Assembly (NCBI GenBank): GCA_019722365.1
Contig: JADFUC010000391.1
Location: 1,426,001 to 1,490,000, forward strand
DNA from: Lithospermum erythrorhizon
Lineage: Eukaryota > Streptophyta > Magnoliopsida > Boraginales > Boraginaceae
Direction: 5' to 3'
Length of the DNA stretch: 64,000 nucleotides
This document shows, in pieces, positions 40,496 through 53,545 of this stretch. Numbering within the stretch: the stretch's first letter is position 1; each line of letters starts with the position of its first letter. A model generated the notes under the pieces. That model was not told where the DNA came from. It saw only the letters and a list, made by a program, of their open reading frames with translations, and searched no databases. Made by a program: the position numbers and the translations under genes.

Positions 40496-41998
40496 TCATC
40501 CATGGGTGTTGACAGCTTCCCACAGTAGATTTTGTGGAACAGTAGTGAGATCTCTGGCTTGAAGTGCTGCGGTTCTGAGAGTCTTGATTGTTGCCACATT
40601 TGCATCAAAGAATGACAAACTTCTGTAAGGCAAATTGTGTTTCTTGCAATACTCTTGAATTATAGGAGCAATGTTCCTCAACTGACATCGAGGCATTCGA
40701 GGGAACAAGTGATGTTCAAGCTGGAATTTGTCCCCAGAGAACAGAATGCATATAAAGGCAGAACATGAGGATATCGATGGTCCCAGCTGTTTGTTCTTAG
40801 AACCAAATAGTTCCGTTGGTGCTCAAGCATTTTGCTGCAAAATGGTTCAAAGTGAATTGAATATGTTGGAGGCGGTCACAGAAAGAAACATGAAAATAAA
40901 GCAACACCCACTTTGAATTCAATTCAGAGCGAAGCCTGAGAAACGAGATATAGGGCCAGTCAAAATAAGTATCCCACTGATGTTCAAAGCTCTGTCATTC
41001 ACTTTCCTTGTTGAGAACAACAACAAGAATGTCTGAACATAAAGATTAACCCTGCCAAATATCATCACAGGGTAGTATGTGAAGTGCTGGTAGCTCACGA
41101 AAAACCGAGACAATCCATCGAAGGTTAGTTCCCTTCCGTAGAAAACAGAAGTCAATGATTTAAAGAAACTCGGTGAGACCGCGAAAACAGGCAAATGTTG
41201 AAGATCAGGGTCATAATCTAAGCTATTACAAGCTATATGATGGGCATTGTGAGTCCAATTCCACCAAGCTATGCTGATTCCAGTCAACAAATTTCCATTC
41301 AGAATCTGTGCTAACTTATTGTAACCCTTGGTACTCATCATAGTATAATGCCCTGAATCATGTCCTAAATATGCTGCCTGAATCCAGCACATACCCAACA
41401 TAGCCCCACACAACATATGCACCCAAAAATTATCACTACACAAAACACCATAAAAGCACCCAAAAAGCAATAATGCAACAAATGAAAAGCAATAAATCAC
41501 AGTATGACCCTTCTTTTCAAACAAACCAGCCCTGGAAAACTCAGAAGCAAGCTTCCTATAGTCCCTGGATAGCTCAGACACCTGGTAATCTTCCAAGTAA
41601 TACCCAGTAAACAGATTTTCAAGATATTTCCAAGCTGTACCTGCAATGACGGAACCAAAAAGTTCAATGTTTTACTTTTCATTTTATATAATTGTGCAAA
41701 GTACGATATTGAAATAAAAAATCGAGGATGGAAGTAGTCCTTTATTTTTCAAAAAATTAAAGACGAGTGGCCAGCAACCCCCGCTTAGTTCCTACAGCTG
41801 CATACCTGGATGGTAAGCTATGAATGCATCAGTAGCATCTTGACCAGCAAGATTCATGATTGGAACATCTCCACCTGGATGTTTCTTGATCCAATCTGTG
41901 ACATTGTAAACTTTTCCCTCGATCGAAATCCAAACGTCCTCATGTTTGTTATGCTTCTCCAGCTCATCAAGTGATATGTACTTCTTGGTACTCTCCAT
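40496..41998 (-). pseudogene. SLD: Delta-8 sphingolipid (long-chain base) desaturase, cytochrome b5 fusion; frame broken
   Basis: Exon 1 (41998-41806) encodes the cytochrome b5 domain with haem ligand motif HPGGD; exon 2 (41640-40496) encodes the desaturase with His boxes HDSGH, HNAHH and, near the end, QLEHH, in which Gln replaces the first His as in all front-end desaturases. Most of the protein matches plant SLDs closely, including TAWKYLENLFTGYYLED, LDYDPDLQHLP and a normal C-terminus LLWEAVNTHG. Between about 40955 and 40735 the frame shifts twice and contains a stop: HIQFTLNHFAA and TIWF*EQTAGTIDI are read in a second frame, and a base gained after TIDI returns reading to the original frame only for the last His box. 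The enzyme desaturates phytosphingoid bases in the ER. As written, the protein would lack the third His box. The damage is confined to about 230 bp, so assembly error should be excluded. Confidence 0.85.
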
Positions 41999-44900
41999 TA
42001 TTAATATAATAAAAATATCTTAACTTAAAAATATTAACTCCAAAAGTTGGATCTTCAAAAATACCAATGTGGTCAAAAAGCAATCTTTATGAGATTCAAA
42101 GCAAACTGAAACAAACACAACTAAAATGAACCCAACTATTTATACAACTCACTAAACCCAATAATGGGTTTAGCTATGTAGAATTAAAACAAGCAATAAA
42201 CAACTAAAGGGTTGTTTTTATATGCTATGTTAAGATATTTGTTGATTTGGAATTTAATTCTTGTTTATAAATTTTGACTAAAGTTGTTGCTGTTTTATGA
42301 GTTGAGCATTGAGAGAGAGGAAGAAATAGATTTATATAAATGTAGGTGGGGGTTGTATAGTTGATTAAGGCTTGGAAACCGACAGCGTTAAGCAAGAAAA
42401 AACATTACAGATACCAGGATGATCGACGTTAGGGAGTCGGGTTCGAGCGTGTATAAAATAATTCGATCGGATATATAATTTTTATAGTTGGGTAGCTACT
42501 TGATGTTTAGATAACAAATAATATTAATCTAGTCGAGAATACAGAGGTGAGTTAAGTGGTAGAGAGTTGGATTTTGAAAAGTAATTGGTAAGAATGAAGC
42601 CCAATGCATTTTATCGAGTTGGATGATTTCGGTTAAGTATTTATTGATGAATATATTAAGTCCAAATTCGATTAGCTTATTGACCTAAGAAATGATAAGA
42701 GAATTGATTATAATGTTTTAGATTATGTGGGTCCATATTGTACTTAGTAGTGGTTATTAATAAAAGAATTGAGCATGTAGCCTAAAAGAAAGATTGAATT
42801 TTGTTTTGAGTGGCATGTACATTCTTTTTCCAAAGGGCATATTAGATTTTCGATTTCAAATTTTGGATGAGCTAATCTTAATTTTACAAGATCACACTCA
42901 TATATTTATGCCATATGGAGACAAATTGAATATGGATCAACTAACTTTTAGTTTCGGATTTTACTTAATTTGATTCGCCTCAATATTAAATTTTATTCGA
43001 TTCGAATTATGTTAAAGTTCTAACTATTTAAGATATACTAACATTAAGATCTTATAATCTTAAAATAAAGTAAAGACATGCTACAAATTTGTAGTGAATT
43101 CCACATATCTTAGAACAATTAGTATGTGTTAAGAAGGCATTATTATTTCTATAAATCCATATATAGCTTTCAACATAAAACCAATTTATTATAAAGGTCA
43201 TAATTTTATAAATACAAAATAGAGGTATTATTCTAAAAATATGGATAGCATTGAAAAGAATATTCCATATTATGGAGCCGAATCTCACACAATAAGGAAT
43301 AAATAATACACTGACTCCGCTGTAGCAGCGTAATTTTTCATGAGTAGAATTTAACGTGCGATTTATTTGATAAGTTTCAGAGAAAAGTATTTATTGAAAA
43401 TTATTGATTAATATTTTTCGAAGAAAAAAAAGCATATAAATCAATAGAAAAAAATATTAGAAAGGCAATCTAATGATATATAAAAAATTATATTGAAAAT
43501 AAACGATCGGTTATAATCTTAATTCCATCATATGAAGGCAAGAATTGAGTGGTTGTAAGACAACAGTACATTGACTTACTATACTCAGCATTAATTTATT
43601 ACTACATTCCTCCCTAAATATTGGGAAAGTTTTTCTTTTATATAAATTCCAAAATATATTCTTAGTTTGACTGTGAGTTATAAAATTTGAAAAAAAAAAA
43701 TGATAATGAGAGAACAATTTAAATAATTATTAAAATGTGTGCAAAATCAAATCTCGTCCAAACATTTTGTTGTTGGAGAGGTAGTACTTATATAAGTGAA
43801 AATTACTCATAATTCAAAAGTTTGAAAGCCTTCAGGAAGCTGAGTTATATTATCAAATTTCTGGCGTAAAGCGGAGTAAATTGGATCGTATTAATAAATT
43901 ATCAAGGCATGTGTGAGAACATATAGTTTAATTGATGACCTAACAAAAATTTCTTATTGTATTATAATTGTTTATTTATTTTATCAATACAACCTTTTGC
44001 ATTAGAGTTAACAAAATTTACTTGTCTCATAATATTATTCTTATATTTATTGATTAATATTTTTATATTAAAATAAGCAAAATTCATTATTATCTTGTCA
44101 TCTTACAGATTTAAGTCTATGGAATATTCATGACTAAAATGGTACCTAAGAAATGAAAATGTATTGATGACATTAATATTTTCAATAATTCTCTAGACAA
44201 ATCAACGTGCAATGGGGCCCTCGAGTCTCAAGTCCACCTCAGGAGCTGTTAGGTACCAAAAGGGAGAGATATTTTTTAGCCAAAGCTGTATAAATGAAAT
44301 TTGTAAACTGATTCTAATATCTCATTGAAGTTATCAATTCAGTATCTTTTTGGCATTTGAAGTTACTTCTGCAGTAGAACCCACATTTGATCTCCATTTT
44401 ATCATTGCAATTAACAGGGAAATCAAGTGACGCAGTGTTCAGGTTGATTTTCATTTGATAATGTGCTTTCTAATTCTTCTATTTAACGGTAAAGGTGGGA
44501 GACTATCTTTTTTAATTAGGTTGTTGTCATTATTGTAAAAACTCAAATCTTAAAAAAAAAAATTGTAAGTATAGCATGACCATCACCATTTATTACTGTA
44601 AGAATTAATGACATATTGATTGATGTTATTAGAGAAAGTATTTTAGTGATCGATGAATACTCATTTATTATCTAAAACTATCTCAAAATTTTCATCGGCA
44701 TAATAAAAATAATTCGATAAGATTGATTCCAAAATTATGAAGGATTTAAAGTGTGGGATAAATCTACGGACACACAATATAAGCCTTATGCAGATAGGCA
44801 TAAGAGCAGAGACGACTCATATATGCCACTAATAACATTTGCCATATCTCAAAACACTCATTTTATATTTAAAATAGCGAGAAGAAAAAAAATATATTAA

Positions 44901-46934
44901 AAAATCAGATTTCCTATCTTAAAAAAAATTCTTAAATAGTTTAGAAAATGCCTCATATTTTTACATTCCTTAAACTATTTTTCTTCTTAACATTAATTGA
45001 TGTGAGTGTTTTGAAGAATAAAATAGAAAATTTGAATTTGTGTCAAAGTTGAAAGATAGTATCTAAATTTAATAAGTAATTAAAGGAGTTGATTAATTTT
45101 AGGAAAAATTTGGTGCGAGTGCTCTAATGAATGTATTAGATATTTTTCATGTTAAAAGAGAAGTGTCAGCCAAGATATTTTAAAGGCTGGTATATTCCTC
45201 CATATTCAGTAACTAATACAAAACTAAGAACTAATACATTAGTGAGTCAGAATATCAATGCTAGTTTCGTTACGCTGTTTCATGTTGTTTGAGGATAACA
45301 GCAAAGTGGTGTGTAGTAGTTTGATATATAATAATGACAACTGATTTTAGACCGAAGCCTCAATGGGCTTCTTCACATATCTCACTAGTTTGATGAGCTT
45401 TCATTTTGACTATGTACCATGGAGTCTAATTTAGATACTAATGCCAGCGTCTGCGTTATATATTTACTACCGTTCGTATAATCGAATGGATTGCTACAAA
45501 TAATTGACCAACTGCGATGGTGTCTGGGATGCGTAAAGGAAAATAATTTTTTATTTTTTAAATAAAATGGACAAAATATATATTGATTTGTAGATATTGA
45601 AAAGTTATGAAAAATGGTCATTTTAAAAATTACTAATATTGAAAAATAAATTTTATATATATGATTTATTTTTCTCTTTCTTCAATTTGAGACAAGTAGG
45701 GGTCACATACATAAAATAGTATGTCTCTTTTTGTGAACAATATTTTACTCTTTTCTTTGAAATTGATTTATCAGAATAGACACAATTGAATTTATCTAAT
45801 TTAATGAAAATAGACTCCATTGTATTGATGTAGACTATCTACAATGGTTTAAACATTAACCATACGATTTTTTCGATTTTAATGGCTCAGTTTCTCTTTA
45901 GCTAATAATTAAATCTTCATTCAGATTTTCACCAGCCTGATGGTTTTGTTTAATAAAATTCAGCCCAGCACTCACCACCCAGTTTTATTCTTATTAACAT
46001 TTCTTTATATTTTTTATTTTATGATTAAATATTATAGCAAATTCTGTTTATAATTCATCAAATATGTCATCTTTAAATAATTATTTGATATTTTTAAAAG
46101 CGAAATTTTTTATATTTTGCCAAGTAAATTATCATGAATATGAATATTAGTAAAAGATAATAAAATAATGTAAAAATATAGTAAAAAATAATTTGTAAGA
46201 AAAACTCTTTAAGTAAAAATATAAAAATAAAAAATAAGAGTTTAGTAAAAGATAATAAAGTAATTATATTGAATATGAATAATTTTTTATGTAAATTAAA
46301 TAAACGAGAATCTCTATTTGTAAGAAATTGCCAAAAATGATAATTTGATATAATTATTTTTTTTAAAAATAAATAAATATTAATTAAAATGGTGATTGAT
46401 TTCAAAGAATTAAGGATGAGATATAAAATTTGAAAATCCACCCTGACCCGTAAAATGAAGCTGATAGCGTAAGGAATGACGATCGTATTGGCAGCGTGTC
46501 AGCTTTTTATGCGTGATTTTCCAACTTTCAACCTGTTGAAGATTTCTCTACCATATTAATCCATATCAGCACCCAATTTTTTCAACAGCTCCCTCTCCAA
46601 TAGTTTCAACTGTTAAAAGCTTTTTTAGCTACACACCCCGATTGCTCAAAATGTATAATAATCTGCATTATCCTATTGCTTTTTCCATTGTGAGGGCAAT
46701 ATCTCAAATTTGAAAAATTGTAGTACTCCATAATATATTATAAAATTATTTTATTAGAACAAAAAATATAATAATTGACTTCAGAATAATGACTTTTTTT
46801 AAAGCTATAGTTCAATTTTGTTTGCATTCTATTAAATTCTACATTTTCTATTTTTGTTTATCCACCTCTTCTAGGAATAATAATCTTATGGTATCTATTA
46901 TTTGCTGATTTTACATTTATTTGCATGTGTAAAG

Positions 46935-47010
46935 GGACCCTGAAGTAGCTCAATCAATTTACACTCTTGTGGTTTACAAGAAAATGCTCCCTTATAAATT
47001 CAACAAGCAG
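46935..47010 (+). other. Possible orphan exon fragment
   Basis: An open stretch in frame reads DPEVAQSIYTLVVYKKMLPY then KFNKQ, followed directly by CAG|GTAATA, a plausible splice donor, and preceded by an AAAG|GG-type acceptor. It is protein-like and less AT-rich than the DNA around it, but no neighbouring exon was found and I cannot name the family. It may be a gene relic captured by a transposon. Confidence 0.25.
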
Positions 47011-47120
47011 GTAATAACTGTATTAAACTACCGATTTTTCTAATTTTAGAATACATGTTAAAGATGATAATTAAAAAAAAATACGATACAAGATTTATGT
47101 CTGAATTTTGATAATAAATA

Positions 47121-47127
<7 letters not shown>

Positions 47128-47182
<55 letters not shown>
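47128..47182. repeat. (TA)n microsatellite, about 27 units
   Basis: An uninterrupted run of alternating T and A for about 55 bases, preceded by GTGTA. Such tracts are highly length-variable. Confidence 0.98.
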
Positions 47183-47184
<2 letters not shown>

Positions 47185-49402
47185 CAATTTACTTTACTTT
47201 TTTAACACAATGTCATAAGCCAAAGCACATATTAGAAAAAAATGTTAAACTAATGTCTATGAATAAAACATAATGAAAGTAATATTTAAGGTAAGGAAAA
47301 TTAAGCCCATAAATGTATGTAAAATGGTTCATTACTACATCTAAACATTCTTGACTTCTAAACGAAGAATAATCCTAATAACATATTAACAATAGGCACT
47401 TCATCTTCATGAGTGTCTAATGAATTACTAAGAGCGTTATTAACGTTTAATTCTAAAAGCCTAAATTTTCCAAGACACATAAGAATTTTAAACCATTTTA
47501 TCACTTCACCAGATCGCGTAAGGTTTGAGTTGGAAATAACTTAGGCCAGCGAAATACGTAGTCGATAATATAAACGTAAATATTTATAACGGCCAGAAGC
47601 GTCGTGGAGTGTGAGTTAAAATCTTTTCGCCCCCGCGCTCCGTATGGTCGATAATATAACACGACCCCTTGCGTCCGTAGGTTAGGTTTAATTTTGAACC
47701 CATGTACCACGTGTTGGGTCCTAATTTATCGATATTAATATTTTTATAATAACAATTCAACATAATTAATATACTTAGTTAATTTAAGATTCATTATGAT
47801 ATATATTATCATAAAATGGATCACGATACATATTATTAACAAAAAATTAAAATATAATAACAATGAAGTTTCGCATTTTTGTGTGATGTTCTTAGCATTC
47901 ATATAAACAATAAGTTTAATATAGTTATTTGTAATTCTTAGCTTTTAACATTCTAAAGAATTAAAAACAAAAATTAAAAGTATAAATTCACAAATCTTAA
48001 AACAATCATAAAATTATAACATCTTAGAATCATGATATCAAAAGAAGTTATAATTTTCATCATTACAAATATAACATACGATTATTATGTTATACTTTTG
48101 GAAATTTGAATGTTTGGCATTTTCATCGCAAGCAGAGGCACAAGTTGATTAAAGATTGGAACAAGCGACACGTATTGCTGGTTTATCAACCATACGCGTT
48201 CATCAAATGGTTCATGATGTTAGGGCTAAATTGGGTGATATTAATATTTTTGTAAAATTAACATAATTAATAGGACAAAAGGTAAGGAGCAATCGCTTAT
48301 GTTTCTTGCATTTAAAGTTCATTTCGCTCATCGTTTTATGGTCTCGTTACAATAGATTTATGGTCTTATTATTTCGAGCTTGTCATTTGATATTGGTTTA
48401 ACTACTTGGATGTTGACTTTCTGAAGTCGCGATAAATCATCGACTTTAATGCACCCGCGTAGTGCCAAAATTTGGGGGAAAAATGGTAATTTCATCTAAT
48501 AATATTTTAAAAAAATAAAAATGGGATAATATATGTTTTTACCAAAAGGCTTTCCCTCAAAAGTATTTCTTTCGTTCTGCAATTCGCTTCGCTCAGCTGT
48601 TTTGTGGTTTTATTTGAGTCGATTTTATTGAGTTCGTTTACTCTAACGTCAACTCGACCGTTAAGTCAGCCGTTAGTCGATCCATGTCTGAGACACGCGA
48701 CTTTTCTAGGGGTAAAATAGTATTTTTATATCAGCTTTTTAAGAAAAGTTTAAATTAAGAAATTACTTGGCGATTACCAAAATTGTTAGGGCATTTGCAA
48801 TCTGACTCTGAAAAATCAATGACTTAGAAAAAATATTGGATGATTTGAGTCATCGGGTTCTCCTACTCACTTTTTTTTTAATTTTTTTAGAAGAAAAAAT
48901 GGATGATTTGTATTGTCAAAGTTAAATCAATTTTTTCGTTTTATGAAAGCGCAAGCTAATTTTAAGGGTTAGTTATCATCCCCCTTTTTTTATTTTAGGA
49001 AGTTTTTTAGATGTGATATTCACTATTTTCTTATGAAAAGTGCGTCTTTCATGGAAGTATGAAGTGTAGGTTAGCGAGCAGCTCCCAATGCGATTCGATA
49101 GAAAGCTTGATGTTATGCCCTTATTGCGTATGGAGTGTGAGACATGGCTTAAATGCGATCGATAAAAGATAGAAATAAATTTTGTATTTGAAAATTAGGA
49201 CATGGAAATATATGCACCTTGATAACGAACATCATATGTAAGCAGTATAGCTAACTCTACCATCCTACAAGCTCTATATGTTTCAAGAAAATAAACAAGT
49301 GAGTTTTAGAATTTCAAATTTCAATTAATTTATCATTCTTCATTCTTTATAATTTTGTTGAAATATATTTTTGGAAGCAAAATTTAAGATCTCTCTTAAA
49401 AA

Positions 49403-49465
49403 TGTCAGAGTGGATTTGAACCCACGCCCTCTTACAAGACCAGATGAACCACTCGGCCATCATTG
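49403..49465 (-). pseudogene. tRNA-Leu pseudogene with internal deletion
   Basis: The minus strand reads GATGGCCGAGTGGT, a leucine/serine-type D arm with A box, then TCTGGTCTTGTAAGAGGGCG and GTGGGTTCAAATCC with the T arm, ending CTGACA. This matches plant tRNA-Leu except that roughly 20 bases including the 5' side of the anticodon arm and the anticodon are missing. It cannot function as a tRNA. Confidence 0.7.
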
Positions 49466-50913
49466 GTTGATTTTTATTTTGCAAAACTGAACTATTATTG
49501 ATAATTCTTAAGTTATGTTTTTCTTTCATGATGATCGTCTAACGGTGGCGGTAAGATGTTGCTGGGTGGTTGGGCTAACGCCTTAGTGTAATGTTGGTTA
49601 ACTCTAGTGATAAGTTTGTCAGTCAGTATTCGATATTCGATAAGCGCGATAATGATCATTTGAAACGCCGAGGTGGCGGTTCTTCTGCGTTGGAAAACGT
49701 TTTAAACATTTGTAGCGATTAGTTTATTTATAAATGACTTCTAGTAACATTTAAAGATTTACGTAATTAAGTAATTTGTAATACTATATAATCGTATTAT
49801 TCATCGCTAATTTAAAAAAAATAAAAATTTGCCAAATTAGTAATATGTCCTAGCGAGTTTTTGACAGTAGCAACATTCTGTTGAGCGGTTAGATTTCCCG
49901 ATGGGGACTGCCAATGCAGATTAAATCCGACCTAGCCTTTTACTTGCCAAAAAGAAGTGTCATGTTTTTTCTTGATGTTTCTTTATATTTTAATTTTTTA
50001 ATACAGTAATGATATTTGTTATTTGTTTCATTTCTACAACTAAAATATACTTTGGATAATTGGGTGTAATTTATTTCATAATGAAGATGTTATACTATCA
50101 AATACATACAAAACTTATGAAGATGTTATATTATCGAAGACATAAGGAACTTACAGAGACGAACTCTCCAATAGATTTGCAGATTTACTACATCACACTT
50201 TGTTTTGAAAGAGGTTTCGAATTTTTTTGATATCAAATTGTTTAATCTAATTATCTAAATAGCTATCCTTTAGAGATCAACTTCTATTCCAAAAAACATT
50301 TCTCCTTTAGTTGTATTTGACTACAATTCAAGAATGAAGATGGGATACTGATTTATACAACCGAAGTATAAAAGAATAACAATGTCTATATTATGGCTTT
50401 ATATATTATTAACATCAAAATGAAGGCATATTAATAAACTATCCTAGCATCTCACTCTCCCTCCCAAGTCCAATCTTTTCCCCTTCTCCCTATCAATGCC
50501 ATATTTCTATACTAATATCAGTAGAATTCGCAATGACATGCTCCGGTCATTACACATTGTTAGGTAAACTACTCGAATAAACAAAATCATGCATAATACG
50601 GAGTAGCAGACAATCGAGCATAGTAGAGAAAACAGAAGGGATCATTCAGCACTAACAAGAAAAACTTTCAGTAACTTCAGGAGGGATCTCGTTCGGTGAA
50701 CGAAAACAAACAGTTCAGCACGGAAGAACCCATTTTCTGCTAACAGCATAACCACAAATACTATTGCACATTTTCGAAACATGTTGTGCATATCTAAACT
50801 CGAGGATAAAATCAAAAACCAATCCAGTCTATATAGAGTAACCGGAGCTAAATGCTAAGGAAACCAGACAAACAGAAAGACTTATGTTGCACACAGTTGA
50901 GTTCGAGAGATAT

Positions 50914-53545
50914 CTATGCTCTCTTCTTGTCTTTCAAAGGTCCTCTGGGGATTTGACTAAGAACCTTTGCATCAAAAACTGCATATTGTTTCTTGATCTC
51001 GATCATTGCCTTTTCTGCATAAGCATCAATCTTGTCGTCGTACTTCTCATAGAGAACAGGCACCGTATGTAGCAGCACGAATACTAGATTCATTCAAATC
51101 CACATTCAATTAATAAAGAACAAACAACTTCATCCAAGGAAAATTAAGCGGAGAACCTTTCATACTTACCAATATAAAACAATGTCAAGAAATTGCAGTA
51201 GCTGCCAAGAACTGATAGGATCCATAAACCAGCAATTATCTGATAAGAATAGGCATTTATACAAACATCAGACATACAAACTGAAATTCAAAAGTTACCG
51301 ATGCTTATGAACATGATGGGGCTATGCCCTTAGAGCAAGTCCTGATATGTCAGGTTGGGGGATTAGTGAAATAAATAACAGAAAAACTGACTATACACTT
51401 GAGTCTAAGGTTGAAGCAATTTGGTATAAAGTTAGTGGCTATATAAATTCGAGCACAGCAAGGCACATATAGTGGCTGCCAGGAGCCCACGACACGGAAT
51501 ACTTACAACAAGAAACTTTTTGAGATCCCGTCCAGAAGCAACATCACGCAATGCAGCAAGAGCATAGTTAATCTCAAACCTCAAAGCAGACGCAGCTTGC
51601 AGAATCGGTTCTTCAGCGAGCTTGACTTCAGGAATACGTGGAGGAGTCCTACAGCAGAAGGGGACAATTCAACAAATTTTCAAATTTCGAAAATCATCAA
51701 TGATAGTACTAAAGTAAGCGAGCTTACTTGTTAATGAAAGTTGATGCACTGGACCACAGAAACATGACAGCAAGGGCGAAAATAGAGAGGTGGCAGACCA
51801 AAGTAAGTAAGTGGTACTCCATAAGTTCAAAGAGAACCCATATGGCTGTTGCAACACCAAGCACTCCAGCAGATATCTTCTTGTTTCTCCACAAAAACAC
51901 ATCAGCAGCTGCACAATTTATTCATTGATGTCATTTTCCAAAAACAAATCATTATATGTAACCATACATTCTTAATTTACAACAGGGAACTAAAGGCACG
52001 AGAAAATTATTCCGAATCAACGAAATCAAACAACAATTTGGTTTACTCCATCCAACATTACAACTATGGCGTAATCGTATAAAAATGGGTTAATTTAGGA
52101 GCTTACATAATTTAAGTAAGCATGATGCTATAAATGGTATGGTTGTCTTTGTTTAAATTCGAGTAGAATCGTATGGCTCATAAGCATTGCAAACGTTAAA
52201 TGCGATGTATTTAGTTAATGAAAACGTGGCGTGAAATACCTTAAATCTTTTGTGTTATATATGAGCAGTCCAATCAAAGATGATAGTTATAGATATCAGC
52301 GTATTGTAGCCTTATAGCATAATGTTTATAAATTTGTGTAAGCAGCGTAGTAGAGGCTAGATACTAGCAAATCGAATGCCCATAAACATATTTATTGTCA
52401 TACACACTTGTATACATTCCTTAAGCCTAAGGAAATCCAACAACGACTCAATTTAACTCATCCAACATGACATCAACGCCATGATCTAGATTAAAAATAA
52501 CAACTTTGATAATTTGCATAATCCAACTTCAAATATAACTTCAATTACTAATACAGATATACTCGCAACAAATCAAATGCCCATCAGCTAAATTATCGCC
52601 ATACCAACTCATACATTCCTTAAAGCTAACGATCCAATATTACCAATCAAGAGATCTGGACTACAATAATAACAATCACTTGATCACTTTATAAACATAA
52701 ATAAACAAACTTCAAAAAGCAAACATAACATTTCGACAATACCATAAATAAGAATAGATTAAAAAAAGCCAATCCGAAATTATCCATAAAGATTAGTGCA
52801 CATTTTAAATCAAAACATAAAATCAACTACGAAAAAGATCCAAACTTTATACAAGAATAAAAAATATTCAAATCAACTACGAATTATGATTCAAAAAGAA
52901 CGCACATTTCAAATCAAAACATCACAATTAACAATCAAATCAACTATGAAAAAGATCCAAACATTATACTACCAAAAGCATAATAAACCCCAGATCTACA
53001 AAACCCACACAGAAAAACAAACAAATCAACAAAAAAGCAATAAAATCAATCAAAAAACTATAAATCAATTAAAAACCTATAAAATCAATAAAACCCAATG
53101 AAATAAACTACTAAAAAGATCCAAACTTTATACTACCAAAAGCACAATAAACCCCAGATCCACAATGCCCACAAAGGAAAACAACCAAATTCATCAAAAA
53201 AACAATAAAAGCAATCGAAATTTAATAAAAATACAATAATACCAATAATCAACCACAAAAAATCAATAAAAAATAATAAAATTTAATTAAAAAACAATAA
53301 AATTAATTTACAAAAAACTTACGTTTGCCTCCACCAAAAAGTGAGTGAACAGGCTTCTCACGACCAAACAACCTCCAAATCTTAGCGTTGACTGAAGCAG
53401 ACGAATCAGATGACTTCTTCTCCGTTGACTTTTTATCAGTATCTTCATCTGAGGAAGACGAATCCGTTGACTTTTGATCGTGACCATGGATCTTCTCTGC
53501 TATTTTCTCCATCAACGACTCAGAATGGTCCACGTGTTGAGACAT
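50914..53545 (-). CDS. Reticulon-like protein (RTNLB family)
   Basis: Five exons on the minus strand, 53545-53323, 51908-51728, 51648-51507, 51239-51170 and 51083-50914, join cleanly into 261 residues. The N-terminus is acidic and Ser/Lys-rich ([20 protein letters not shown]), followed by [19 protein letters not shown], the start of the plant reticulon homology domain. Two long hydrophobic hairpins follow (about residues 90-140 and 185-225) separated by a loop with [15 protein letters not shown]. Reticulons shape tubular ER by wedging these hairpins into the outer leaflet. The C-terminus ends LKDKKRA, without a classical dilysine signal. Length and exon structure fit the RTNLB1-8 group. Intron 1 (1.4 kb) contains a repeated block. 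Confidence 0.93.
52941..53200. repeat. Duplicated about 160-bp block in reticulon intron 1
   Basis: AAAAAGATCCAAAC.TTATACTACCAAAAGCA.AATAAACCCCAGATC occurs near 52950-53000 and again near 53113-53160, with a shorter related copy near 52825-52850. The block is A-rich and non-coding; the apparent frame at 52796-53101 (Lys/Asn/Gln-rich) is a by-product. Confidence 0.75.

Larger units (their letters stand above)
42000..50913. other. 8.9 kb gene-poor, repeat-rich interval
   Basis: The first 400 bases are the desaturase promoter side. 45015-45110 resembles 11325-11415. 46935-47010 might be an orphan exon. 47128-47182 is an AT microsatellite. 49403-49465 is a tRNA-Leu pseudogene. 47500-47710, 48280-48680 and 49540-49720 show patches of higher GC with short unrelated open frames, typical of decayed transposons, but no pol or transposase motif was found. 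Confidence 0.4.

Noticed and set aside
40281..40562. 93-residue plus-strand frame at the desaturase 3' end
   Set aside because: It overlaps the desaturase C-terminus on the other strand and lacks any recognised feature.
46094..46441. 115-residue hydrophobic minus-strand frame
   Set aside because: Phe/Ile/Leu/Tyr-rich repeats from AT-rich DNA; not a credible membrane protein.
47501..47710. 69-residue minus-strand frame in a GC-richer patch
   Set aside because: Looked at as a transposon protein remnant, but no catalytic or binding motif is visible.
52796..53101. 101-residue Lys/Asn/Gln-rich frame in reticulon intron 1
   Set aside because: Product of an A-rich intronic repeat.
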